Of a stretch of 64,000 nt of DNA, positions 1 to 7,814 are shown in pieces (position 1 is the first letter of the stretch; each line of letters starts with the position of its first letter). The stretch is taken from contig JAJYIU010000016.1 in assembly GCA_021789895.1 (NCBI GenBank), forward strand, positions 1 to 64,000, given 5' to 3'. The translations under genes and the position numbers were made by a program. The DNA comes from Acidobacteriota bacterium (GTDB taxonomy: Bacteria > Acidobacteriota > Terriglobia > Terriglobales > SCQP01). The notes under the pieces were generated by a model that did no database searches, was not told the origin of the DNA, and worked only from the letters and a program-made list of their open reading frames with translations.

Positions 1-69
1 GACGATACGCCGCTTCTCGGCCATCGGCCAGGTCTGGCGCTTGCGTTGAGTGGGCTGCGAAGTGTCCAT
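1..69 (-). CDS. IS66-type transposase accessory protein TnpA, N-terminal fragment
   Basis: Only the first 23 codons are inside the window. They begin MDTSQPTQRKRQTW and continue MAEKRRIV, a basic stretch followed by the 'EKRRIV' start of a helix-turn-helix, as in the small TnpA/OrfA proteins of IS66-family (and related IS3) elements, which bind the element's ends. The ATG at 69 lies inside an 8-bp inverted repeat and close behind the element's terminal repeat at 162, as expected for the first gene of such an element. The rest of the gene is off the window, so intactness cannot be judged. Confidence 0.6.
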   Translation of the reverse strand, partial: MDTSQPTQRKRQTWPMAEKRRIV

Positions 70-87
70 TTAAAAATAGATGGACAC
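62..87. repeat. Perfect 8-bp inverted repeat at the transposase start
   Basis: GTGTCCAT at 62-69 and ATGGACAC at 80-87 are exact reverse complements separated by 10 AT-rich bases. The left arm contains the transposase start codon (minus strand). It could be an operator or an mRNA hairpin limiting transposase translation; this role is inferred only from position. Confidence 0.55.
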
Positions 88-349
88 GTAACCGAAGTGC
101 CCACTTCCCAAGCTTGCGTGGGTTTATCGCTTGAGTCTAGACGGCCTTGGGATGGCGCTTACCTTTAAACGGCGATACGGCATTCATCGATGAACTGCCC
201 AGCGGAAAATGAGCCCATTTTGAACGGCCAACCTCAACTGCAAGCGCCGCCAGCGCCTTCGTGTTCCCTGGATTTTTCAGTGCCTGTCACGCCCGATTGG
301 TACTATGTCGGACAGCAGTGGCTTTACCCACAAATTCTGTGGGAGAGCC

Positions 350-619
350 TTATTTATCTTGTGCAATTTTAAGGGGCAATGATCGGATAGCGCTGATGAG
401 TGAGTGTGCATTTCCACTTCTTAGCTCTCCAACCTGAGACCATCGAACAACTCCATTATTATCAAGTAGTATCACCTCTGGAGTGAGGCGCATACCATAC
501 ATTGCCATGTCAATTGGATCAATCGATATAAATGTGTCCTTCTGAGGTAAATCATGAGCGTTGAGATATGCGTAATTAAGCTTTTCGTTGAGCGGATATC
601 GCGGCGGGCGGAGCGGCAT
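350..619 (-). pseudogene. C-terminal fragment of a thioredoxin-fold (redoxin-like) protein
   Basis: The frame encodes up to 89 residues whose useful part runs from the YPLNEKLNY stretch to the end. The segments FISIDPIDMAMYGMRLTP, VILLDNNGVVRW and VGELRSG match the last two strands and cis-proline region of TlpA/redoxin-like thioredoxin folds. The N-terminal half, with the CxxC active site, is absent, so it cannot be a working thioredoxin. The nominal ATG at 619 overlaps the nuoN stop by one base and is probably fortuitous. Base composition drops to AT-rich below about 600, marking a junction with the GC-rich nuo operon, and an IS66-like element sits 190 bases away. I read it as a remnant left by rearrangement; expression as a small nuo-operon protein is less likely. 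Confidence 0.55.
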
Positions 620-2064
620 TAGCGGATTGCAAGGGCGTGGATGAGGCGGATCATCGGCTCGGGAAAAACGCCCAGCCAGATCAGGCCGACCAGCAGCGCA
701 CCCAGAACCAAGCCGGAGGCGGGGGAGAGGCGAGGCGACGGAGCGGGTGCGAGCGGGGCAAACAGGGCGGCCACGATGCGCAAGTAGTAAAACAGCCCGA
801 TCACGCTGGTGACGACCAACACCACGATCAGCGCCCAGGCGGCGGCGGAGGCTCCGGCGGCGACCAGATAGTATTTGCCCATGAAGCCGGCGGTCGCCGG
901 GATGCCGGCGAGCGAGAAAAGCATCACAGCAAAGATGCCGGCAAGGAGGGGCCGGCGCCAGAACAGGCCCTGGAAGTCTTCGATGCGTCCGGCATCGGAT
1001 TGCGCCGTGGAAAGCACGCCGATAACGCCAAACGCGCCCAGAGTGGTGAGGAAATAGGCGACCAGATAAAAAGCCACCGCTTCGACGGCCAGGCTGCGAT
1101 GAGCGGGGCGCAAGCCGGCGAGCACGGGAACCAGCAGATAGCCCATGTGCGCGATCGAGGAGTAGGCGAGGATGCGTTTTACATTCGACTGCAGCAGAGC
1201 CAGCAGATTGCCAAGGATCATGGAGAGGAAAGCGATCAAGCTTAACACCAGCAGCAGACGGTGGGCGGCGGGGCCGGCGAGGAGGCGGGAGCTGTACAGG
1301 AAGCGGAGCAGCAGGGCGAAGATGGAGCCTTTGGAGAGGGTGGCAATCCAAGCGGCGACGGGGGCGGGAGCGCCTTCATACACATCCGGAGTCCAGAGAT
1401 GGAAGGGAACGAGGGCGAGCTTGAAGCCGATGCCGGCGAGGAGGAGGACGAAGCCGGCCGCGAGGTAGGCGGGAGGGACGGAGGGGGCGGCGAGCGCCGG
1501 AGCAATGCGGCGGAAATCCAGGGTGCCGAGGGCGGCGTAGATCAGCGCGATGCCGAAGAGCAGGAAGGCGGCAGAGGCGGCGGCCAGGACGAGATATTTC
1601 ACGCCGGCTTCGAGCGGGCGGGGGCGGGGGCGGAGGTAGGCAATCAGGGCGTAGAGGGAGATGCTCATCGTCTCCAGGCCGAGGAAGAAGGAGGCAAAGT
1701 GCGAGCTGGCGGCGAGCACCGCGGCGCCCAGGGTGGCCAGCAGGCTGAGCAGGTAGAATTCCTCGCGCGGGACCTCGTGGCGGCGGAGGTAGTCGTAGGC
1801 GAGCAGGGCGATGGCGAACTCGGAGGTGAAGAAGAGGCCGAAGAAGAAGAGCGAGTAACGATCGAGGACGAGCAGCGGCGTGACCTGACAGGGGGCGAGC
1901 GGGGCGGCGATCCAGAGCGAGGCGAAGCCCAGAGCCAGGCCGGCCAGAGTCAAGGCGAGGGTGAGGCCATGGCGGCGGCGCCAGGCGATGGACAGCATGA
2001 CCACGACGATGGTGGCGGCCAGCACGATCAAGGGCAGCAGAGCGAGGAAACCGGCGCGGTTCAT
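619..2064 (-). CDS. nuoN: NADH-quinone oxidoreductase subunit N
   Basis: 481 residues, almost entirely hydrophobic, with about 13-14 predicted membrane helices: the normal size for NuoN, one of the three antiporter-like proton-pumping subunits in the complex I membrane arm. Conserved antiporter features are visible, including [20 protein letters not shown]-like text near residue 210 (here [19 protein letters not shown]) and [15 protein letters not shown] near residue 290, which carry channel lysines. It is the last gene of the operon and starts one base after the nuoM stop, so it is probably translationally coupled. The stop overlaps the nominal ATG of a redoxin remnant. Confidence 0.96.
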   Translation of the reverse strand: [481 protein letters not shown]

Positions 2065-2065
2065 A

Positions 2066-3619
2066 TTAGGGACGCAAGGCTTTCCCCGGGGCGGCCGGCG
2101 CGGCGGGCAGGACCGCCGGGGCGGCCGGCGGCTGGAGAGAAGGGATGACCAGGCGGAAGGTGCGCAGGACGGTCGAGGGGAACAATCCCAGCCATAGCAG
2201 GACGAGGATCATGGGAGCGAGGGCGAGGGTTTCGCGACGGCTCAAGTCGGGCAAGCGCCAAGCGTGGCGGTTGGGGCCATGGAAGGCGCGCTGCACCAGC
2301 CGTAGAGCATAAAAGGTGGCGACCAGGATACCGGCGGCGGCGAAGGCGGCGAGCAGGCGGCTCACCGGCCAGGCGCCAAGCAGCACCAGGAACTCGCCCA
2401 CGAAATCACCCAAGCCGGGCAGGCCGAGCGAGGCGAGCGCGAAAAACAGCGCCACGCCGCTGAGCCGGGGAACCGTATCCCAGAGGCCGTTCATGGCATT
2501 CAGGTCGCGGGTATGCAGGCGCTGTTGCAACAGGCCGGCGAGGACGAAGAGCGCGCCGGTGGAGATGCCGTGAGCGATCATGGTGACCAGCGCGCCGTCG
2601 AGGGCAAGCGCGTTGCCGGCGTAGATGCCGAGCAGGACAAAGCCGAGATGGCTGACGCTGGTGTAGGCCACCATGCGCTTGAAATCGTTCTGGCCGTAGG
2701 CCAGCAGACCGCCGTAGAGGATGCCGAGCACCGCCAGCAGCATCGCCAGCGGGGCGAATTGGTGGGAAACGCGGGGGAAGAGCGGCAGCACGAAGCGGAG
2801 CAGGCCGTAGGCGCCGGTTTTCAGCAGCAAGCCAGCCAGCACCACGCTGCCGGCGGTCGGCGCCTCGGTATGGGCGTCGGGAAGCCAAGTATGCACCGGG
2901 ACGGCGGGCAACTTGACCGCGAAGGCGATGAAGAAGCCGAGCATGATCCACCAGGCGGCGGCGCCGGACAGCGGCGTGCCAAGCAAGGCGGCGTATTCGA
3001 AGGTCAGCACACCGGTCGCGGCGGCATGGGCAAAGACCAGCGCCAGGATGGCGATCAACATGAGCAAACCGCTGAGCTGGGTGAAGAGGAAGAATTTCAC
3101 CGAGGCGTAGCGGCGGCGCTCGTGGCCCCAGAGCGCGATCAGGAAAAACATCGGCACCAGCATCAGTTCCCAGGCGAAATAGAACAGGAAGAGATCGAGC
3201 GCCAAAAAGACGCCGGTCACGCCGGCCAGCACCCAGAGCAGGTTGAGGTGAAAGAAGCCGACGCGCTCGCGGATTTCGGTCCAGGAAACCAGCACGGAAA
3301 CAATGCCGAGGAAGAAGGTGAGCAGCAGCAGCAGCAGGCTGAGGCCGTCGAGGGCGAGATGGAAACGGATACCGAAGCGCGGGATCCAATGCCAATCGAG
3401 CTGCAGCAGCCAGGCGGGAGCGGGGTGAGCGGCGGCGGGCGGGCGGAGCCGGGCGAGCGCGCCGGGGCGGAAATGGATCCAGACGCCCAGGCCGAGAGCG
3501 AAATCGGCGAGCATGGCGGCAAGCGCCAGCCAGCGCGGCGCCTGCGCGTGCCAGCGTTCGGCCACCCAGGCCAGCCCGCCGGCAGACAGGGGAATCAGGA
3601 TGAAGCAGAGCAGAATCAT
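2066..3619 (-). CDS. nuoM: NADH-quinone oxidoreductase subunit M
   Basis: 517 residues of antiporter-like subunit NuoM, a proton-pumping module of the complex I membrane arm. Visible signatures are FYFAWELMLVPMFFLIALWG near residue 145 (with the essential Glu), KLPAVPVHTWLPDAHTEAPT near residue 230, and FKRMVAYTSVSHLGFVLLG near residue 300. I start the gene at the ATG at 3619, which overlaps the nuoL stop in an ATGA arrangement typical of coupled nuo genes. A longer in-frame extension to 3724 would be a soluble, Arg-rich stretch unlike any NuoM start and would overlap nuoL by 100 bases. Confidence 0.96.
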   Translation of the reverse strand: MILLCFILIPLSAGGLAWVAERWHAQAPRWLALAAMLADFALGLGVWIHFRPGALARLRPPAAAHPAPAWLLQLDWHWIPRFGIRFHLALDGLSLLLLLLTFFLGIVSVLVSWTEIRERVGFFHLNLLWVLAGVTGVFLALDLFLFYFAWELMLVPMFFLIALWGHERRRYASVKFFLFTQLSGLLMLIAILALVFAHAAATGVLTFEYAALLGTPLSGAAAWWIMLGFFIAFAVKLPAVPVHTWLPDAHTEAPTAGSVVLAGLLLKTGAYGLLRFVLPLFPRVSHQFAPLAMLLAVLGILYGGLLAYGQNDFKRMVAYTSVSHLGFVLLGIYAGNALALDGALVTMIAHGISTGALFVLAGLLQQRLHTRDLNAMNGLWDTVPRLSGVALFFALASLGLPGLGDFVGEFLVLLGAWPVSRLLAAFAAAGILVATFYALRLVQRAFHGPNRHAWRLPDLSRRETLALAPMILVLLWLGLFPSTVLRTFRLVIPSLQPPAAPAVLPAAPAAPGKALRP

Positions 3620-5499
3620 CGCCACACCGCCAAGGCCAGAAAGAGCATGGTGCCGGCCGTAATCCAGGCCGCGTACCAGCGGATGCGTCCGTTTTCGCTG
3701 CGGCGCAGGGCTTGCCAGCCCCAAACATGGAGGCGGGCGACGGCGTTGTAGCCGGAGTCAATCGCATCCTGGCGGTTGAGGCGGGCGAAGGCGGCCACCG
3801 GGCGCACCAGGAGGCGGTCGTAGAGCCAGTCCATGCCCCAATCGGCGAACCAGAAGCGCTGAATCGCGCCGGCCAAGCCAGCGGCGGGACGCGGCACGCG
3901 GCGGCCGGAAAAGCGCCGCCAGGCGGCGAACAAGCCTGCGGCAAACAGGAGGGCGGCCACCAGTTCGGAGAGCGGTTCGGACATGCCGGGCCGATGCAGG
4001 AGCCCGGCGGGGGGCAGCGCGGAATGCAAAAATCCGGTGAATGCGGGCACGCCATGCAGCCAGCGCGGAATGTTGACGAACCCGCCGGCGATGGCCAGCG
4101 CCGAGAGCGTCACCACCGGCAACTTGATGCGCCAGCCGGGGAGATGAACGGGAGCGGTTTTACGTTCGCCGTAAAAGACTAAAAAGATCAGGCGATAGAT
4201 ATAAAGCGAGGTCAGCAACACGCCCAGCATGCCGGCCAGCCAAAGCACGACGCCGCCGGCGGGCGAACTCCAGGCGCGCCAAAGGATCAGGCCTTTGCTG
4301 TAGAAGCCGGCGGTAATCAGCGGCAGCCCGGCAAGGGCGGAGCCGCCGATGACGAAGCCCCAGAAGGCGTAGGGGAGATCGCGGCGCAAGCCGCCCATTT
4401 TGCGGATATCGTGCTCTTCGTGGAGCGCCTGAATGACGATGCCGGCGACCAGGAAGAGCAGGGCTTTGAAGAAGGCGTGGATCATGAGGTGAAAGATCGC
4501 CGCCGACCAGGCGCCGACCCCGAGTGCGAGGAACATATAGCCGATCTGGCTGATGGTGGAGTAGGCCAGGACGCGCTTGATATCGTGCTGCACCAGCGCG
4601 CTGCAGCCGGCCAGCAGCAGCGTGGCGGCGCCGACCACGGCGACGGCCAACTGGACGGGCGGAGCGAGCGCGAACAAAACATGCGCGCGGGCAATCAGAT
4701 AAACGCCGGCGGTGACCATGGTGGCGGCGTGGATGAGGGCGCTGGTGGGGGTGGGGCCGGCCATGGCGTCGGGGAGCCAGGTTTGCAGCGGGAGCTGCGC
4801 CGATTTTCCCACCGCGCCGCCGAGCAGGAGCGCCGCCGCGGCGACCGGCAGGGCCGAGCCGGGAAGCCAACGCTGCGCGGCAAGATGCATCAGCGGCTGC
4901 AAATCGAGGGTGCCGAGGCTGTGGAAAAGCAGGAGCAAGCCGAGGGTGAAGGCGGTGTCACCGACGCGGGTGACGATGAAGGCCTTGCGAGCGGCCAGGC
5001 CATTGGCCGGATCACGGTACCAAAAGCCAATGAGCAGGTAGCTGCACAGGCCCACTCCTTCCCAGCCGAGGAAGAGCAGCAACAGGTTATTGGCCAGCAC
5101 CAAGGTCAGCATGGAGGCGACGAAGAGGTTCATGTAAGCGAAAAAGCGGCTATAGCCGTCGTCCGCTTGCATAAATTCGGCCGAGTAGAGATGGATGACG
5201 AAGCTGACAAAGCTGACCACGAGCAGCATGATCAGCGAGAGGGCATCGAGGTAGAAATCTATTCGTATACGCAGAGCGCCGGCCGCGATCCAGGTCCAGA
5301 GAGTCTGTGTATAAGCGCCGCCGGCGGGGGGCGCGACGAGGAAGGCGATGGCGAGCAGTCCGGCGACGACGGTGCTGGCGGCGATCGTGCCCACGCCGAC
5401 GGCGGCGACGGCCTTGCGCGCGGTGCGGGGGCCGAGCGTGGCCAGCCAGATAAAGCCAGCGAAGGGGAAGGCGGGGGCGAGGAAAAGCAGGGAGTACAC
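3616..5499 (-). CDS. nuoL: NADH-quinone oxidoreductase subunit L
   Basis: About 627 residues, the distal proton-pumping subunit with the long lateral helix of complex I. Conserved text includes FLGWEGVGLCSYLLIGFW near residue 145, LPLQTWLPDAMAGPTPTSAL near residue 235 and KRVLAYSTISQIGYMFLALG near residue 310. The C-terminal 100 residues contain the amphipathic and anchoring helices. I prefer the GTG at 5499, one base after the nuoK stop and preceded by GAGG, because translation then begins VYSLLFLAPAFPFAG, the usual NuoL start. An ATG at 5526 would add nine residues and overlap nuoK. Confidence 0.95.
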   Translation of the reverse strand: MYSLLFLAPAFPFAGFIWLATLGPRTARKAVAAVGVGTIAASTVVAGLLAIAFLVAPPAGGAYTQTLWTWIAAGALRIRIDFYLDALSLIMLLVVSFVSFVIHLYSAEFMQADDGYSRFFAYMNLFVASMLTLVLANNLLLLFLGWEGVGLCSYLLIGFWYRDPANGLAARKAFIVTRVGDTAFTLGLLLLFHSLGTLDLQPLMHLAAQRWLPGSALPVAAAALLLGGAVGKSAQLPLQTWLPDAMAGPTPTSALIHAATMVTAGVYLIARAHVLFALAPPVQLAVAVVGAATLLLAGCSALVQHDIKRVLAYSTISQIGYMFLALGVGAWSAAIFHLMIHAFFKALLFLVAGIVIQALHEEHDIRKMGGLRRDLPYAFWGFVIGGSALAGLPLITAGFYSKGLILWRAWSSPAGGVVLWLAGMLGVLLTSLYIYRLIFLVFYGERKTAPVHLPGWRIKLPVVTLSALAIAGGFVNIPRWLHGVPAFTGFLHSALPPAGLLHRPGMSEPLSELVAALLFAAGLFAAWRRFSGRRVPRPAAGLAGAIQRFWFADWGMDWLYDRLLVRPVAAFARLNRQDAIDSGYNAVARLHVWGWQALRRSENGRIRWYAAWITAGTMLFLALAVWR

Positions 5500-5500
5500 G

Positions 5501-5809
5501 CTAGCCTCGCATGCGGCTGGCGGCATCGGCGTCCAGCCCCTGGTTGAGGTGATAGAGCTGCAGCACCAGGGCCAGGCCGACGGCCACTTCGGAAGCGGCC
5601 ATGGTCAGAATGAAAAGGAACATGACTTGGCCATCGGGTTGACCCCAGCGGGCGCCGGCGGCGACGAAGGCCAGGCCGGCGGCGTTGAGCATGATTTCAA
5701 TTGCCATCAGGAGGAAAAGCAGATTACGCCGCGCCAGCAGACCGGCGACTCCCAGCGCGAACAGAATCCCGGCCAGAATCAAGGCCGGCTGGGGACTCAG
5801 GTGGGGCAT
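5501..5809 (-). CDS. nuoK: NADH-quinone oxidoreductase subunit K
   Basis: 102 residues with three membrane helices, the normal size for NuoK. Two conserved membrane glutamates of the proton path are visible: [13 protein letters not shown] near residue 37 and [12 protein letters not shown] near residue 72. The start at 5809 has a strong Shine-Dalgarno (GGAGGTG) seven bases upstream. That Shine-Dalgarno and the first 86 bases of the gene lie inside the 3' end of nuoJ, an unusually long overlap for this pair. Confidence 0.96.
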   Translation of the reverse strand: MPHLSPQPALILAGILFALGVAGLLARRNLLFLLMAIEIMLNAAGLAFVAAGARWGQPDGQVMFLFILTMAASEVAVGLALVLQLYHLNQGLDADAASRMRG

Positions 5810-6320
5810 CGCGCACCTCCGGAAAGGGTTGGCGGCGCCAGCCGAGGTGGTAGGCGCCGATCAGGGCGGAAAGCAGCAGCAAGGAAGCCAATTCCACGCC
5901 GAGCAGGTAGGGGCCGTAGAGCGCCAGGGCGACGGCGCGCGGGGGGATGGCGGCGGCGGCGACCGGCAGGCGAGGGCCGCGGGCCAGCAGATATACGATC
6001 TCGAAGAGCAGCACTGCGGCGAGGACCGCCGGGCCAATCCAGATGCGAGGCGGCAGCAATCGGGCTTCGGCTTGCGCCGCGCGCCGGCCCAGATTGAGCA
6101 TCATCACCACAAAAATGAACAGCACCACAATCGAACCGGCATAGACGATGACTTCCAGAGCGGCGATGAACGGCGCGCCGTAGCCATAGAAAACGACGGC
6201 GACGGCAATCAGCGAGAGCGCCAGATAGAGCAGCGCCTGCACCGCGTTGCGGCGGGTGATCACCAGCGCGGTGGAAAGCACCGCGATCGCGGCGGCGACA
6301 TAGAAGGCAAATTCGTTCAT
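5724..6320 (-). CDS. nuoJ: NADH-quinone oxidoreductase subunit J
   Basis: 198 residues with five membrane helices. The third helix carries the conserved [16 protein letters not shown] segment of NuoJ, whose pi-bulge is linked to proton transfer between the hydrophilic and membrane arms. The last helix ends near residue 165; the remaining tail is Pro/Arg/Ser-rich and is read in the same DNA as the first 28 codons of nuoK. That tail may be a consequence of a lost upstream stop and is probably not functional. The start at 6320 lies 14 bases after the nuoI stop. Confidence 0.94.
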   Translation of the reverse strand: MNEFAFYVAAAIAVLSTALVITRRNAVQALLYLALSLIAVAVVFYGYGAPFIAALEVIVYAGSIVVLFIFVVMMLNLGRRAAQAEARLLPPRIWIGPAVLAAVLLFEIVYLLARGPRLPVAAAAIPPRAVALALYGPYLLGVELASLLLLSALIGAYHLGWRRQPFPEVRDAPPESPAGLDSGRDSVRAGSRRSAGAA

Positions 6321-6334
6321 GGCCCCTTCCTCGC

Positions 6335-6850
6335 TCAGGGCAACAGTTGGCGCAGGTCGGCGGGCGGCGCCTCGTTTTCCGACTCGCCCTTGTCCTTGCC
6401 GCCGATCTTCACGCCGGCCACCCGCCAGAAGTTGTAGCCCGGGTACTTGCCCGGGCCTGAGATCAGCAAATCTTCTTTCTCATAGACCAGATTTTGCCGC
6501 CGGAATTCGCTCATCTCGAAGTCGGGGGTGAGCTGGATGGCATAGGTGGGGCAGGCGTCTTCGCAATAGCCACAGAAGATGCAGCGGGAAAAATTGATGC
6601 GGAAGAATTCGGGGTAGCGGCGGCCGGCGGCATCTTCGGTGGCTTGCAGGGCGATGCAATCCACCGGGCAAACAATGGCGCAGAGGTAACAGGCGACGCA
6701 GCGCTCGCCGCCATCGGGATCGCGGGACAAGATGATGCGCCCGCGCCAGCGCGGCGGCAGATAGGCCGGCTGCTCGGGATACTGGCGCGTGACGCGGGGC
6801 TGGAACCCGTGCCGGAAGACATCCCAGATGGTGCGCACGATGCCGAACAT
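6335..6850 (-). CDS. nuoI: NADH-quinone oxidoreductase subunit I (2x[4Fe-4S])
   Basis: 171 residues of the ferredoxin-like subunit that carries clusters N6a and N6b, passing electrons from NuoG towards NuoB. Both cluster motifs are complete: [15 protein letters not shown] near residue 51 and [16 protein letters not shown] near residue 90. The N-terminus ([16 protein letters not shown]) is the usual amphipathic membrane-contact helix. The C-terminal 30 residues are charged and variable. Start is four bases after the nuoH stop. Confidence 0.97.
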   Translation of the reverse strand: MFGIVRTIWDVFRHGFQPRVTRQYPEQPAYLPPRWRGRIILSRDPDGGERCVACYLCAIVCPVDCIALQATEDAAGRRYPEFFRINFSRCIFCGYCEDACPTYAIQLTPDFEMSEFRRQNLVYEKEDLLISGPGKYPGYNFWRVAGVKIGGKDKGESENEAPPADLRQLLP

Positions 6851-6854
6851 ACCC

Positions 6855-7814
6855 TTATCTCCGAGGTAAGAACGCCAGCACCAGCGCGCCGGTGACCAGC
6901 AGATTGAGCAGCGCCAGCGGCAGCAGCAGCTTCCAGGCCCAAGCCATGAGCTGATCGAAGCGCGGGCGCGGCAGCGCGGCGCGCATCAGGATGAAGAGGC
7001 TTAAAAAGCAAAACAGCTTCAGAAAGAACCAGAGCAGCGGCGGCAGGCCCGGGCCCAGCCAGCCGCCGAAGAAGAGTATGGCGATCATTGCCGAGATCAG
7101 GGTGATGCCTAGATATTCGCCGACGAAAAACATGCCGAATTTCATGCCGGAGTATTCGGAATGGAAGCCGGCGACCAGTTCGCTTTCGGCTTCGGGGAGA
7201 TCGAAGGGGAGGCGGCGGGTTTCAGCCAGGCCGGCAATGAAAAAGAGCAGAAAGCCGGCAAACTGCGGCACGATGAACCAGAGATGGCGCTGCGCCCGGA
7301 CGATGCCGTTCAGGCTGAAGGTCCCGGCGAGCAAGACCACGCCCATCAACGACAGGCCCATGAAGACTTCATAGCTGAGCATTTGGGCGGCGGCGCGCAT
7401 GCCGCCAAGCAGCGAGTACTTATTGTCGGAGGACCAGCCGGCCAGCACGATGCTGTAAACGCCGAGCGAAGACATCGCCAGAAAGAACAACAGCGCGATA
7501 TTCAAGTCGCTGACGATGACGCCGGGGGCGAAGGGCAGCACAGCGAAGCTCAGCAGCACGGTAACGACGATGATGGCGGGCGCCAGGATGAAGGCGACTT
7601 TATCGGCAAACGGCGGCACCCAATCTTCCTTGGCGAAGATCTTGATCATGTCGGCCAGCACCTGCAGCAGGCCAAAGGGGCCGACGCGGTTGGGGCCATA
7701 GCGATCCTGCCACCAGGCCAGCAAGCGGCGCTCGAACCAGATCAAGCCGCTGGCGAGGGTCAGCGCCAGGAGGAGAATGGCGAGCAGCGAGACGAGGGGA
7801 TGCGGGCTAACCAT
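6855..7814 (-). CDS. nuoH: NADH-quinone oxidoreductase subunit H
   Basis: About 319 residues with eight membrane helices. NuoH forms the quinone-binding chamber with NuoB and NuoCD. Recognisable stretches are [19 protein letters not shown] near residue 28 (the conserved loop), [11 protein letters not shown] near residue 62, and the acidic loop [20 protein letters not shown] near residue 205. I chose the ATG at 7814, which overlaps the end of nuoG by eight bases; a GTG two codons upstream (7820) is possible. Confidence 0.96.
   Translation of the reverse strand: MVSPHPLVSLLAILLLALTLASGLIWFERRLLAWWQDRYGPNRVGPFGLLQVLADMIKIFAKEDWVPPFADKVAFILAPAIIVVTVLLSFAVLPFAPGVIVSDLNIALLFFLAMSSLGVYSIVLAGWSSDNKYSLLGGMRAAAQMLSYEVFMGLSLMGVVLLAGTFSLNGIVRAQRHLWFIVPQFAGFLLFFIAGLAETRRLPFDLPEAESELVAGFHSEYSGMKFGMFFVGEYLGITLISAMIAILFFGGWLGPGLPPLLWFFLKLFCFLSLFILMRAALPRPRFDQLMAWAWKLLLPLALLNLLVTGALVLAFLPRR

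Larger units (their letters stand above)
1..162 (-). mobile_element. End of an IS66-like insertion sequence (runs off window start)
   Basis: Read on the minus strand, the segment ending at 162 begins GTAAGCGCCATCCC, which matches the GTAAGCG-type terminal inverted repeat typical of IS66 elements. About 93 bases further in, a transposase-accessory-like reading frame starts at 69 and continues past base 1. The other end, and so the 8-bp target duplication, lies outside the window; bases 163-170 (ctttaaac) would be one copy if the assignment is right. Confidence 0.7.

Noticed and set aside
190-372. 60-residue plus-strand frame near the start of the window
   Set aside because: No recognisable family, no good Shine-Dalgarno, and it lies in the gap between IS DNA and a minus-strand remnant. 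It is probably noise.
2513-5547. Long plus-strand frames opposite nuoM and nuoL, and similar ones opposite other nuo genes, dnaX, the ABC genes and pil genes
   Set aside because: They arise because minus-strand codons are GC-rich and lack stops in the mirror frame. They have low-complexity Gly/Gln/Glu/His composition, no homologous motifs and no ribosome sites.
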